Assembly (NCBI GenBank): GCA_964655065.1
Contig: CAZZLC010000005.1
Span: 124,001-188,000 of the forward strand
Origin: DRPG01 sp964655065
GTDB taxonomy: Bacteria > Myxococcota_A > UBA796 > GCA-2862545
Reading direction: 5' to 3'
DNA length: 64,000 nt
Shown: piece by piece, positions 1 to 7,264 of the stretch
How the letters are laid out: every line of letters starts with the position of its first letter
How positions within the stretch are numbered: position 1 is the stretch's first letter
The notes under the pieces: model-generated
Seen by the model: the letters and a program-made list of their open reading frames with translations, nothing else
Database searches by the model: none
What the model was told of the DNA's origin: nothing
Made by a program: the position numbers and the translations under genes

Positions 1-1208
1 TCGAGGCCCTGCTCGGCCAGGAGCTCGGCGACCTTGGGGTTGTCGAGGGTGTTGTCGTAGGTGCAGCGCACCACGAGTCGCTCCCCGGGTGCAAGGACGG
101 GCAGATCGGCGAGCGGTGCGTCGTAGCGGTAGAGGAGCTGCCAGTCGAAGTCCCACTCGGGAATGGTGAGCAGGCAAGTCTCGTCGCCGTCCTCGTGCTG
201 GATGCGGACGTCGATCGACGTGCCGACCCAGTGCAGGTGCCCGCCGACGCTGAAGATGCGGAACGCGGGACCCCGGGCGGGAGCATCGAAGTGGATCGTC
301 TCGACGTGATCGCGGGCTCCCGCAGGGATGCGGAACTCGGGCACGTCGCTGCGGTCCTCGGGGCCCGGCTGGAGCCCGCGACGGTTCCCGATGAGGGTGG
401 CCAGCGCGGGCTGGGCGGGAGGGTCGGTGGTCCAGCGGATCTCGATCCCGGTGGCGTCGTCGTGCACCTCGCCGGGCACCGGGTGGTAGTGCACGGAGAC
501 CACGAAGCGAGCGCCGGGGTTCAGCGGAAACCCCGTGTCGGGTGGGAGCTCGTAGGGAAGCTGCCCCGGGGCCCAGGGCTGCAGCAGGTCGGTGTTGGGC
601 ACGCCGCTGCCTCCGAAGCAGGGCCACACGTCGTCACCTCGCGCGGCCGAGGCGCCCGTCGGGTCCGAGAACACGAGCGCGTGGTGGACCACCGCGGGGT
701 CACCAGGCACCACCTGCAGGCCGGTCACCCAGACGGGCTCGTCGAGCTCGGGGTCGAAGGAGCGGCACAGGTACTGGTCCTCGGACCCGCTGATGGAGAC
801 CGACGACGGGGGTAGCAGGGTGACCGACGAGTCCGGGAGCGCGGTGAGGTCCGGCGGGGCGGGGATGGTCTCCGGGGGCCCGGCGGGGGCGCCCGCGAGG
901 TGCCAGGCCTCGATGGTCGCGATCTCCTGGTCGGTGAGGCGGAGATCGTCGAGCCAGGGATGAGGGGGCTCGCAGGTCTCCGTGTCGAGCGCAAGCCACG
1001 GCGGCATGCGTCGCGACGCGGTGGCACTCACGATGAGCTCGGAGAGTGGCGCGGCCTGGGCGTGCGTGTCGAACGTGAAGGGGGCGATGCCGCCGTCGCG
1101 GTGGCAGCCGCCGCAGTGCTCCGCGAGCAGAGGCGCCACGTCTTGGTGGTAGGTCGGTGCGTCGTCGGGCGGCGGATCGCCAGCGCAAGCAGCCACGAGC
1201 AGCAACAT
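1..1208 (-). CDS. Copper type II ascorbate-dependent monooxygenase-like lipoprotein with heme-c site (partial)
   Basis: The gene starts at ATG 1208 and runs off the left edge, so the C-terminus is missing. The N-terminus is a lipoprotein signal (MLLLVAACAG, lipobox LVAAC), which places the protein in the cell envelope. About 30 residues in is one heme-c motif, CGGCH, in a context typical of single-heme domains fused to PHM/DBH-like monooxygenase domains. Further on, VVHHALVF supplies the paired histidines of the first copper site, and VVSVHYHPVPGE fits the second-site HxH motif. The last visible stretch, CTYDNTLDNP, is also typical of this family. Such proteins are annotated as copper monooxygenase-like. 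The substrate cannot be told here. It lies downstream of the DUF2911 gene on the same strand, with a hairpin covering its ribosome binding site. Confidence 0.8.
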   Translation of the reverse strand, partial: MLLLVAACAGDPPPDDAPTYHQDVAPLLAEHCGGCHRDGGIAPFTFDTHAQAAPLSELIVSATASRRMPPWLALDTETCEPPHPWLDDLRLTDQEIATIEAWHLAGAPAGPPETIPAPPDLTALPDSSVTLLPPSSVSISGSEDQYLCRSFDPELDEPVWVTGLQVVPGDPAVVHHALVFSDPTGASAARGDDVWPCFGGSGVPNTDLLQPWAPGQLPYELPPDTGFPLNPGARFVVSVHYHPVPGEVHDDATGIEIRWTTDPPAQPALATLIGNRRGLQPGPEDRSDVPEFRIPAGARDHVETIHFDAPARGPAFRIFSVGGHLHWVGTSIDVRIQHEDGDETCLLTIPEWDFDWQLLYRYDAPLADLPVLAPGERLVVRCTYDNTLDNPKVAELLAEQGL

Positions 1209-1209
1209 G

Positions 1210-1252
1210 GGAGCCTCCGGGAGCGGGACCCCATTTAACGCCGGGAGGCTCC
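1210..1252 (-). promoter_or_regulatory. Inverted repeat whose arm contains the ribosome binding site
   Basis: A perfect 9-bp inverted repeat, GGAGCCTCC at 1210-1218 and GGAGGCTCC at 1244-1252, spans the gap between the DUF2911 stop (1263) and the ATG of the heme lipoprotein gene (1208). On the transcribed minus strand the arm next to the ATG is GGAGGCTCC, so the Shine-Dalgarno GGAGG would be paired in the hairpin. It has no T-run and is therefore a poor terminator. It could damp translation of the downstream gene. Confidence 0.45.
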
Positions 1253-1262
1253 GAGTATTGGA

Positions 1263-2090
1263 TCAGCGCCAGTCGTCGATCGCCTTGTCGATCCGCTCGG
1301 CGTAGCTCTGCGGGAAGCTCTCGCCCTTCCGCTCGGCCCGCTCGCCGGAGCGCTGGGCGAGGCGAGCGTAGCGGCGGGCGCTCCGCATCTCCTCGGCGGC
1401 CCGCAGGACCTCGGCCTTGGTCCACAGCGTGTACCAGTCCTCCTCGACGTCGATGGCGAGGTCGGCCGTGGCGCTCGCGGCCTCGTGCTCTCCGTTGCGC
1501 GAGTAGTGTCGCGCTGCCTGCGCGAGGGTGCGGGCTGCGCGTGCGACGTACCGCTCCACGGCCGTGTCGAGCTTCTCGCGCGTGGGGACGGACAGGGGGA
1601 TGGCGATCTGCGTGCTTGCCCAGGTCAGCGTCAGCGTGGTCGAGCTGTCGGTGACGTCGGCGAAGGCGAAGGTGAGCCGCTCGCGGGCGGGGACCAGCGC
1701 GGGGGAGACGTCGAAGCGCACGACGTCGAGCGTCTCGTCGTAGCCGCTGGTGCCGCGGAGGTTCGTGTTCCGGTTCAGCACCACCGTCCACGCGTCCCGG
1801 CCGGGGATGGTGAGCAGCGCGTAGCGACCGGGGTCGAGGTCGACCCCCGCGACGGTGACGGTGTCCGAGATCTCCAGGGTGGTCGCGGCGTTCGCGCCGG
1901 TCCGCCACAACGTGCCGTAGGGTACGAGCTCGCCGAAGATCGCGCGGTCCCGCTTGGCGGGGCGGGCGTAGTTGACGCGCACCTCCACCACGCCGACCTC
2001 CTGCATCACCTCGGCGCGGGGGGACAGGGGCGGAACGGGGAGCTCCTGGGCGGGGGCGGACATCGCGAACAGCAGGGACGAAACGATCAC
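1263..2090 (-). CDS. DUF2911 family secreted protein
   Basis: A 275-residue protein starting at GTG 2090, which overlaps the stop of the symporter gene in a GTGA junction and follows a GAGGAG ribosome binding site. The N-terminus (VIVSSLLFAMSAPAQ) is a short signal peptide ending AQ-E. Residues about 20-175 are a DUF2911 domain, recognisable from VRVNYARPAKRDRAIFGEL, PYGTLWRTGANAATTLEIS and LLTIPGRDAWTVVLN. The last ~90 residues are helical and resemble a tetratricopeptide-like tail. DUF2911 proteins are periplasmic or outer-membrane proteins of unknown biochemical role. A second DUF2911 protein lies at 19167-19856. Coupling to the symporter suggests shared expression, not a proven shared function. 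Confidence 0.85.
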   Translation of the reverse strand: MIVSSLLFAMSAPAQELPVPPLSPRAEVMQEVGVVEVRVNYARPAKRDRAIFGELVPYGTLWRTGANAATTLEISDTVTVAGVDLDPGRYALLTIPGRDAWTVVLNRNTNLRGTSGYDETLDVVRFDVSPALVPARERLTFAFADVTDSSTTLTLTWASTQIAIPLSVPTREKLDTAVERYVARAARTLAQAARHYSRNGEHEAASATADLAIDVEEDWYTLWTKAEVLRAAEEMRSARRYARLAQRSGERAERKGESFPQSYAERIDKAIDDWR

Positions 2091-3772
2091 GGGGACTCTC
2101 CTCGGGGTTCGGTGGGTCCCGCCAAGTACTGCCCTACCGGCGCGAGGACCACGACGAGGGCGCAGCCCACCAGGTTGAACCAGAGGTAGCCGAGGTCGCT
2201 GCCGAAGTAGAGGCCGAGCACCGCGGCCTGCGCGATCAGCGCGGCCCCGAACGTGGGGTTCGCGGAGACCCGCCGGAAGAAGAAGCCGACCAAGAAGAGC
2301 CCGAGGCTCACGCCATAGAACAGCGATCCGATGATGTTGACCGCCTCGATGAGGTTGTCCACGAGCGAGGCGAAGGTGGCGAACGCGATCGCCACGAGAC
2401 CCCACATCACGGTGAAGCCCTTGGACAGCGCGATGGTCCGGCGCTCGCCGGCGTCGGGGTCGAGCAGCCGCTTGTAGAGGTCGACCACCGAGGTCGCGCC
2501 CAGCGCGCTCAGCTCGCTCGCGGTGCTGCTCATCGCAGCGGAGAGGATGACGGCGAGGAGGAGGCCGACGAGTCCCGCGGGGAGGTGGGCGAGCACGAAC
2601 GCGATGAAGACGTAGTCGTGATCTTCGGTCTCGGCCTGCGGCAGGGCCTCGTGGATGACGGCCTTCGCTTCGGTGCGGAGCTCGTCCATGCTCGCCTGGG
2701 CCGCGACCAGGGCAGCGCGATTGGACTCGTTGTCGGCCGCGACCATGGCGCGTGCGGCGTCGCGGCGTACCTCGAAGGCATCGTCCCAGCGGGCCTCGAG
2801 GTCGGACAGCGCGGCGGCTTGCTCGGTCTGACGCGCGTCGTCGAGGGTCGGCTCGTTGAAGAAGATCGGCGGCCGCTCGAAGAGGTGGAACGCGAAGACC
2901 AGGATGCCAATGAACAGGATGAGCAGCTGCATCGGGATCTTGAAGAGCCCGTTGAACAGCAGGCCCAGGCGGCTCTCCGCCACCGAGCGGCCACCGAGGT
3001 AGCGCTGCACCTGCGACTGGTCGGTGCCGAAGTACGACAGCGCGAGGAACAGGCCTCCCGTGAGGCCAGACCAGATGTTGTAGCGGCTCTCGAGATCGAA
3101 GGAGAAGTCCACGATCTCCATGCGCCCGAGCGCGCCGGCGAGCGTGGCTGCGTTCGTGACGGAGACGCCGGCGGGGAGCCGCCACGCGATCACGGCGGCG
3201 GCGATCAGGATGCCCGCCATGATGACCATCATCTGCTGGCGTTGGGTCTGGCTCACCGCCCGAGCGCCGCCGGTGACCGTGTAGACGATGACGGTGGCGC
3301 CGATGGCGACGTTCATCGCGTTGAGCGACCAGCCCAGGATCGACGAGAGCACGATGGCGGGGGCGTAGATCGAGATGCCGGCCGCGAGCCCGCGGCCGAT
3401 CATGAAGAGCAGGGCGGCGAGCACGCGGACCTTCACGTCGAAGCGCTGCTCCAGGTACTCGTAGGCGGTGTAGACCTTCAGCCGGTAGTAGATCGGCACG
3501 AACACGGCGCTGATGATGACCATGGCGATCGGCAGGCCGAAGTAGAACTGCACGAAGCCCATGCCGTCGTCGTAGGCCTGCCCGGGTACCGACAGGAAGG
3601 TGATGGCGGACGCCTGCGTGGCCATGATCGACAGCCCGATGGTGGGCCAGCGCAGGTCCTCGCCCTTGAGGTAGCTGGCGGCGGTGCCGGTGCCGCGCCG
3701 TGACGACCACACACCGTAGACGACGATGACCGCGATGGTGCCGAGCATGACGACCCAGTCGATGCCCGTCAC
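2087..3772 (-). CDS. Sodium/solute symporter, SSS family
   Basis: A multi-pass inner-membrane transporter of the SSS (SLC5-like) family that would couple Na+ entry to uptake of an organic solute. Family marks are an N-terminal helix (VVMLGTIAVIVVYGVW), ATQASAITFLSVPGQAYDDG, a GRGLAAGISIYAPAIVLS segment and YFGTDQSQVQRYL. Between two late helices is a hydrophilic, strongly helical insert of about 85 residues, rich in Ala, Glu and Arg and likely a coiled coil; it is unusual for the family and may dock a partner. The start at GTG 3772 is preferred because it overlaps the upstream small gene in a GTGA junction. GTG 3784, four codons upstream, is the alternative. The substrate cannot be predicted. 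Confidence 0.88.
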   Translation of the reverse strand: MTGIDWVVMLGTIAVIVVYGVWSSRRGTGTAASYLKGEDLRWPTIGLSIMATQASAITFLSVPGQAYDDGMGFVQFYFGLPIAMVIISAVFVPIYYRLKVYTAYEYLEQRFDVKVRVLAALLFMIGRGLAAGISIYAPAIVLSSILGWSLNAMNVAIGATVIVYTVTGGARAVSQTQRQQMMVIMAGILIAAAVIAWRLPAGVSVTNAATLAGALGRMEIVDFSFDLESRYNIWSGLTGGLFLALSYFGTDQSQVQRYLGGRSVAESRLGLLFNGLFKIPMQLLILFIGILVFAFHLFERPPIFFNEPTLDDARQTEQAAALSDLEARWDDAFEVRRDAARAMVAADNESNRAALVAAQASMDELRTEAKAVIHEALPQAETEDHDYVFIAFVLAHLPAGLVGLLLAVILSAAMSSTASELSALGATSVVDLYKRLLDPDAGERRTIALSKGFTVMWGLVAIAFATFASLVDNLIEAVNIIGSLFYGVSLGLFLVGFFFRRVSANPTFGAALIAQAAVLGLYFGSDLGYLWFNLVGCALVVVLAPVGQYLAGPTEPRGESP

Positions 3773-3900
3773 GAGAGCACCCACGATAGCCAGGCGTAGA
3801 CCACGATCTGAAGCACGAGTGCGCCGATCACGAGCGCATAGAGGTTGCTCCAGGCGCCGAGCAGCGGGGGCGGGTCGTCGAGGTCAGGGTCGTCGGACAC
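3769..3900 (-). CDS. Small single-pass membrane protein next to the symporter
   Basis: A 43-residue ORF from GTG 3900 (VSDDPDLDD...) to TGA 3769. An acidic, proline-rich N-terminal tail is followed by one hydrophobic helix (NLYALVIGALVLQIVVYAWL). Its stop overlaps the likely GTG start of the symporter gene in a GTGA junction, the same coupling as at the next junction. Small one- or two-helix proteins encoded just upstream of SSS symporters are common and are thought to be accessory subunits. Its codon use is like that of its neighbours. No function is known. Confidence 0.6.
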   Translation of the reverse strand: MSDDPDLDDPPPLLGAWSNLYALVIGALVLQIVVYAWLSWVLS

Positions 3901-3969
3901 GCTGGCTCCAGTCCCGCCGGGGCGGTGGGGACGGAGGGTGTATGCCCGACGACGAACCGCCGCACCGGG

Positions 3970-4602
3970 TCAGTCCGCGACGACGTCCTCTGCGGAGTCG
4001 GCGGCGAACAGACGGCTGGTCCAGGCGTGGAGCTGGTCGAGGTCGGCGGCGGCGATGGCGGTCGAGACAGCGTCGGGGAGGTTGCCGAACCGACTGCCCA
4101 GCAGGTGCAGGAGCAGCAGGCGAGCCTCTTCGATTCGGCCCTGACGACGCCCTTCCTCGCGCCCTTCTTCGCGCCCTTCTTCGCGGAGTCTCTGTCCCCA
4201 GGACATCATGGTTTCGATCGTCTCCTCGCCAACGCGTTCGACCAGAGAGCGGCGAACCGTCTCGGACGGAGGGTGGCTATCCACGTACACGATGTACCGC
4301 GCGACGATCTCGATGGCCCGGAGACCGGATTCGGAGACGACGGCCTGCAAGGTATCGACCCAGTCAGGCAGGCGGTCCCAGAGGTTGCCGTCGCGAGCGT
4401 GCTTGGCGAGAAGCAGCGCCAGCCGACCGAGGGCCTTGCCGCGCAGATCGGCGTCATCGATCTCGCCGAGATCCTGGAGCACGTGGCCGAAGTCGATGTG
4501 GCGAGCGACCTCGGGAGGGAGCACCGCGCCGAGGTGCGCCGCAGCCTGGTCGGGATTCGAGAAGACGGCTTTGAAGAGCGCATCGTGGTGGTTCCTCGGC
4601 AT
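3970..4602 (-). CDS. Rpn-family (YhgA-like) protein lacking the nuclease core
   Basis: A 210-residue relative of the Rpn / PD-(D/E)XK transposase-like family. The N-terminus (NHHDALFKAVFSNPDQAA, then LPPEVARHIDF) matches the family start, and the section from DDADLRGKALGRLALLLAKHAR onward matches the region that follows the nuclease fold. The tail has the usual GREEGREEGRRQGR repeats. In full-length relatives about 120 residues separate these two blocks and hold the catalytic Asp and the ExQ motif. Here they meet near residues 38-42 (about nt 4475-4492). The reading frame is kept, so a protein could be made, but it should have no nuclease activity. It borders conflict locus A. Confidence 0.75.
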   Translation of the reverse strand: MPRNHHDALFKAVFSNPDQAAAHLGAVLPPEVARHIDFGHVLQDLGEIDDADLRGKALGRLALLLAKHARDGNLWDRLPDWVDTLQAVVSESGLRAIEIVARYIVYVDSHPPSETVRRSLVERVGEETIETMMSWGQRLREEGREEGREEGRRQGRIEEARLLLLHLLGSRFGNLPDAVSTAIAAADLDQLHAWTSRLFAADSAEDVVAD

Positions 4603-4790
4603 CGGACGAAGGTAGTGCGTCCTTCAGCGCCGAGGCGGAAGTCTGGCGGGGGAGTTGGATTTCCGGGCTCGGGGCGCCAGCTCGTGCCGCGTGGAGCGCA
4701 CGTCCTCGCCCGGGTGACCACGCACGTGAATCGGACGGGTGGTGCTTTGCGGTCGCTCCACCTACACTCGGGGCCTCCCCGGAGGGGCAC

Positions 4791-6272
4791 GTGCGTCGCA
4801 TCTTCATCTCGTACTCTCACCGAGATGCCGAGCAGGTCGAGGAGATCCGAACGTCGCTGACCGGTCTCGCCTACGAGGGCCGGGTGACGCTGTGGCAGGA
4901 CAACCGCAGCATCGTGGCCGGCGACGAGTGGGAGCGCAAGCTGTGGGAGGCGCTCGGCGACGCGGATGTCGTGCTCGCCTGCCTCTCCCGCTACTACTTC
5001 GCCTCGCCGTGGTGCCAGCAGGAGCTCGAGGAGGCCCTTCAGCAGGGCATCCTGCTCGTGCCCTGCCGCATCCGACCGTGCCGCGCTCCGAAGGTCGAGC
5101 ACCGTCAGTTCGCGGTCGGCGGCCAGCCGCTCTCCGAGGTGTGGGACCAGCCCCACGAGCGCGAGCTGTGGCTCGATCAGCTCGTCGCCGACGTCGAGCG
5201 CGCGATCCTGCCCGGCACGCCCCCCGTCGTCACGCCAGCGCTCCCGACCGTCGATCCCGATCTGCTCGCCGGTGCCTTCGAGCTCACCGAGCGATTCGCG
5301 CCCGCCGATCCCGTCGCGGGGCTCGAGGCCCTGTGGCGGACGGATCCCGACGGCGCCCGCGCCGTGCTGCGTCAGCTCGCGGTGCTCACCGGAGAGCCCG
5401 TGGCGATCGAGGCGAAGCCCGAGGACGCCCCACCGCGTCCCGTGAAGCGACCGCCCCCCGCCGAGCCCGTGGTGCAGAGCGAGTCGGTGTCGTCGCCGTG
5501 GACCCGGTACTGGCGCAGCCTCCTCGATCGCACGGTGCCCTGGTCGACGCTCAGCCGCCACGTCGCCACGACCGAGGTCGGCGGCGGCCACCGCGCGTAC
5601 CTCGTGGTGGGGGAGCCGAGCCAGGAGCCGCAGCTCTTCGCGAGCCGCATGCGCTCGTACCTGCCGAGCCACGCCGTCGACGAGGCCCGGAGGCCCGCGG
5701 TGGTCGGGGTGTCGTTTCCCGACCCCGACTTCGTGGCCGTCGACGCGCTCGACGTGCAGCGCCAGTGCGTGATGGCGCTGTGCGAGCACCCCGAGTTCCC
5801 CGAGCTCCACCCGAGCCACGAGCCCCGCGTGGTGCTCGGCCAGGCCGCCCGCAAGCGCCCCGTGATCTTCGTGCTCGGGCAGCCGCTCCGCGCCACCGCC
5901 GTGCCCCAGCTCGGCGCGCTCGAGGCCTTCGCGCGCGGGCTCGACCAGTTCCTCGGCTCGCCCGAGGGTCGCTGGCCGGTTCGGGTCGTGGTCGTCGTCG
6001 AGGAGGTCCGCGGCGGTCCCCTGCACGGGCGTCTGCTGCGGGCACTGCAGGCAGGACCCATCGCGTTCGAGCCCTTCGATCCGCTGCACTTTCCCCCCTG
6101 GGCCGAGGTCTACGACCAGCTCCGCACCGACGAGCACTTCGTCGGGCTCGACGACGCGGCGCTCGCGAACGCCCGCCACGACTACACGCTCGCCGTGACC
6201 GAGGTGGCGAGCCTCACCCAGCTCGCCGACCGGCTGCTCACCACCCTCGATCGCCTCAAGGAGTCCCGATGA
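4791..6272 (+). CDS. TIR-domain effector with C-terminal NTPase-like (iSTAND-like) region, locus A
   Basis: A 493-residue protein from GTG 4791, preceded by GGAGGGGCAC. Residues 2-130 are a TIR domain: RRIFISYSHRDAE, then SRYYFASPWCQQELEEAL with the candidate NADase glutamate E78 three residues after the Trp-Cys pair. TIR domains with this residue commonly cleave NAD+ or make signalling nucleotides. After a proline-rich linker (about 205-225), residues 235-490 alternate strands and helices (HRAYLVVGEPSQ, RPAVVGVSFPDPDF, RPVIFVLGQPL, VRVVVVVEEV) like a P-loop NTPase but without a Walker A motif. That fits the inactive-STAND domains attached to effectors in NTP-dependent conflict systems; this part is inference. 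Its stop overlaps the MoxR start (ATGA). Confidence 0.78.
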   Translation: MRRIFISYSHRDAEQVEEIRTSLTGLAYEGRVTLWQDNRSIVAGDEWERKLWEALGDADVVLACLSRYYFASPWCQQELEEALQQGILLVPCRIRPCRAPKVEHRQFAVGGQPLSEVWDQPHERELWLDQLVADVERAILPGTPPVVTPALPTVDPDLLAGAFELTERFAPADPVAGLEALWRTDPDGARAVLRQLAVLTGEPVAIEAKPEDAPPRPVKRPPPAEPVVQSESVSSPWTRYWRSLLDRTVPWSTLSRHVATTEVGGGHRAYLVVGEPSQEPQLFASRMRSYLPSHAVDEARRPAVVGVSFPDPDFVAVDALDVQRQCVMALCEHPEFPELHPSHEPRVVLGQAARKRPVIFVLGQPLRATAVPQLGALEAFARGLDQFLGSPEGRWPVRVVVVVEEVRGGPLHGRLLRALQAGPIAFEPFDPLHFPPWAEVYDQLRTDEHFVGLDDAALANARHDYTLAVTEVASLTQLADRLLTTLDRLKESR

Positions 6273-7264
6273 CCGTGCCGCCGCCGATGCCCATGGCCCA
6301 GGAGACGCCGATCCGCGCCGAGGCGCTCGAGGCGGTGCAGTACTTCCCCGACCCCGGGCTCGTGGTCGCCGTGAACCTCGCGTGGCAGCTTCAGATGCCG
6401 CTGCTGCTCACCGGGGAGCCCGGCACCGGCAAGACGGTGTTCGCGTCGGCGGTCGCCGAGGTGCTCGAGGGCGAGCCGCTGCTCCGCTGCGACGTGCGCA
6501 GTGACAGCACCGCCCGCGACCTGCTCTACCACCACGACGCGGTCGCCCGGTTCGCCGACGCCCAGGGCGAGCAGAAGGCCCGCGCCGCCGATGCGCGCAA
6601 CTACATCACGCTGCAGGGTCTCGGCGAGGCGCTCGCCTGGAGCGGGCCCTCGCGCAGGGTGCTGCTCGTCGACGAGATCGACAAGGCCCCCCGCGACCTG
6701 CCCAACGATCTGCTCCGCGAGCTCGACGAGGGGTGGTTCCGGATCCCCGAGATCCAGAAGCCGGCCGAGGGTCACGCGCTGCAGCCCGAGATGGGGCACC
6801 GCGGCGCGACCGGGCGCGACAAGCCGCTCGTGATCATCACCAGCAACGCCGAGCGGCAGCTCCCCGACCCCTTCCTGCGCCGGTGCATCTTCCACCACGT
6901 CGAGTTCCCCGACGATCGCCGACTCATGCAGATCGTCATCGCCAAGGCGTTCCCGCCGAGCGACGACCCGGGCGAGACCGCCCAGCGCACCCAGCTCGCC
7001 GACAAGGCGATCAAGCTGTTCGAGGCCCTGCGCGACCCGCGGCACAAGCTCGTGAAGCGGCCCGCCACCTCGGAGCTCGTGCAGTGGGTGGCCGCGATGC
7101 ACCGCATGTACCGCGGAGCGGTGGTCCACCGGCGGCTCGACGACGTCATCGCCACCCTGGAGGCGCCCGGGCCCGTCGCGTGGACGTCGCTGCCTGCCCT
7201 GCAGTGCCTCGTGAAGCTGCGCGACGACCTGCAGGCGCTGACGCCCGATGCCTCCCACACCTGA
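6269..7264 (+). CDS. MoxR-type AAA+ ATPase, locus A
   Basis: A 331-residue AAA+ ATPase starting at ATG 6269 in an ATGA overlap with the TIR gene. Walker A is LLLTGEPGTGKT (about residues 45-56), and Walker B is VLLVDEIDKAPRDLPNDLL. Sensor 1 is VIITSNAERQLPDPFLRRC, with the arginine-finger region following. The DLLYHHDAVARF segment after the first strand is typical of the MoxR subgroup found in MoxR/vWA conflict systems. MoxR proteins are chaperone-like ATPases that remodel a vWA partner. The next gene encodes a vWA-like domain and overlaps this one by 17 bases, which suggests that the two products act together. Confidence 0.9.
   Translation: MTVPPPMPMAQETPIRAEALEAVQYFPDPGLVVAVNLAWQLQMPLLLTGEPGTGKTVFASAVAEVLEGEPLLRCDVRSDSTARDLLYHHDAVARFADAQGEQKARAADARNYITLQGLGEALAWSGPSRRVLLVDEIDKAPRDLPNDLLRELDEGWFRIPEIQKPAEGHALQPEMGHRGATGRDKPLVIITSNAERQLPDPFLRRCIFHHVEFPDDRRLMQIVIAKAFPPSDDPGETAQRTQLADKAIKLFEALRDPRHKLVKRPATSELVQWVAAMHRMYRGAVVHRRLDDVIATLEAPGPVAWTSLPALQCLVKLRDDLQALTPDASHT

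Noticed and set aside
1263..3710. An 815-codon open frame on the minus strand
   Set aside because: Its first ~540 codons are an out-of-frame, Arg-rich shadow of the symporter gene; only the last 275 codons (DUF2911) are real.
3970..4602. Calling the Rpn-like gene a transposase or insertion sequence
   Set aside because: No terminal inverted repeats or target duplications are seen, and the family name transposase is historical; the nuclease core is absent as well.
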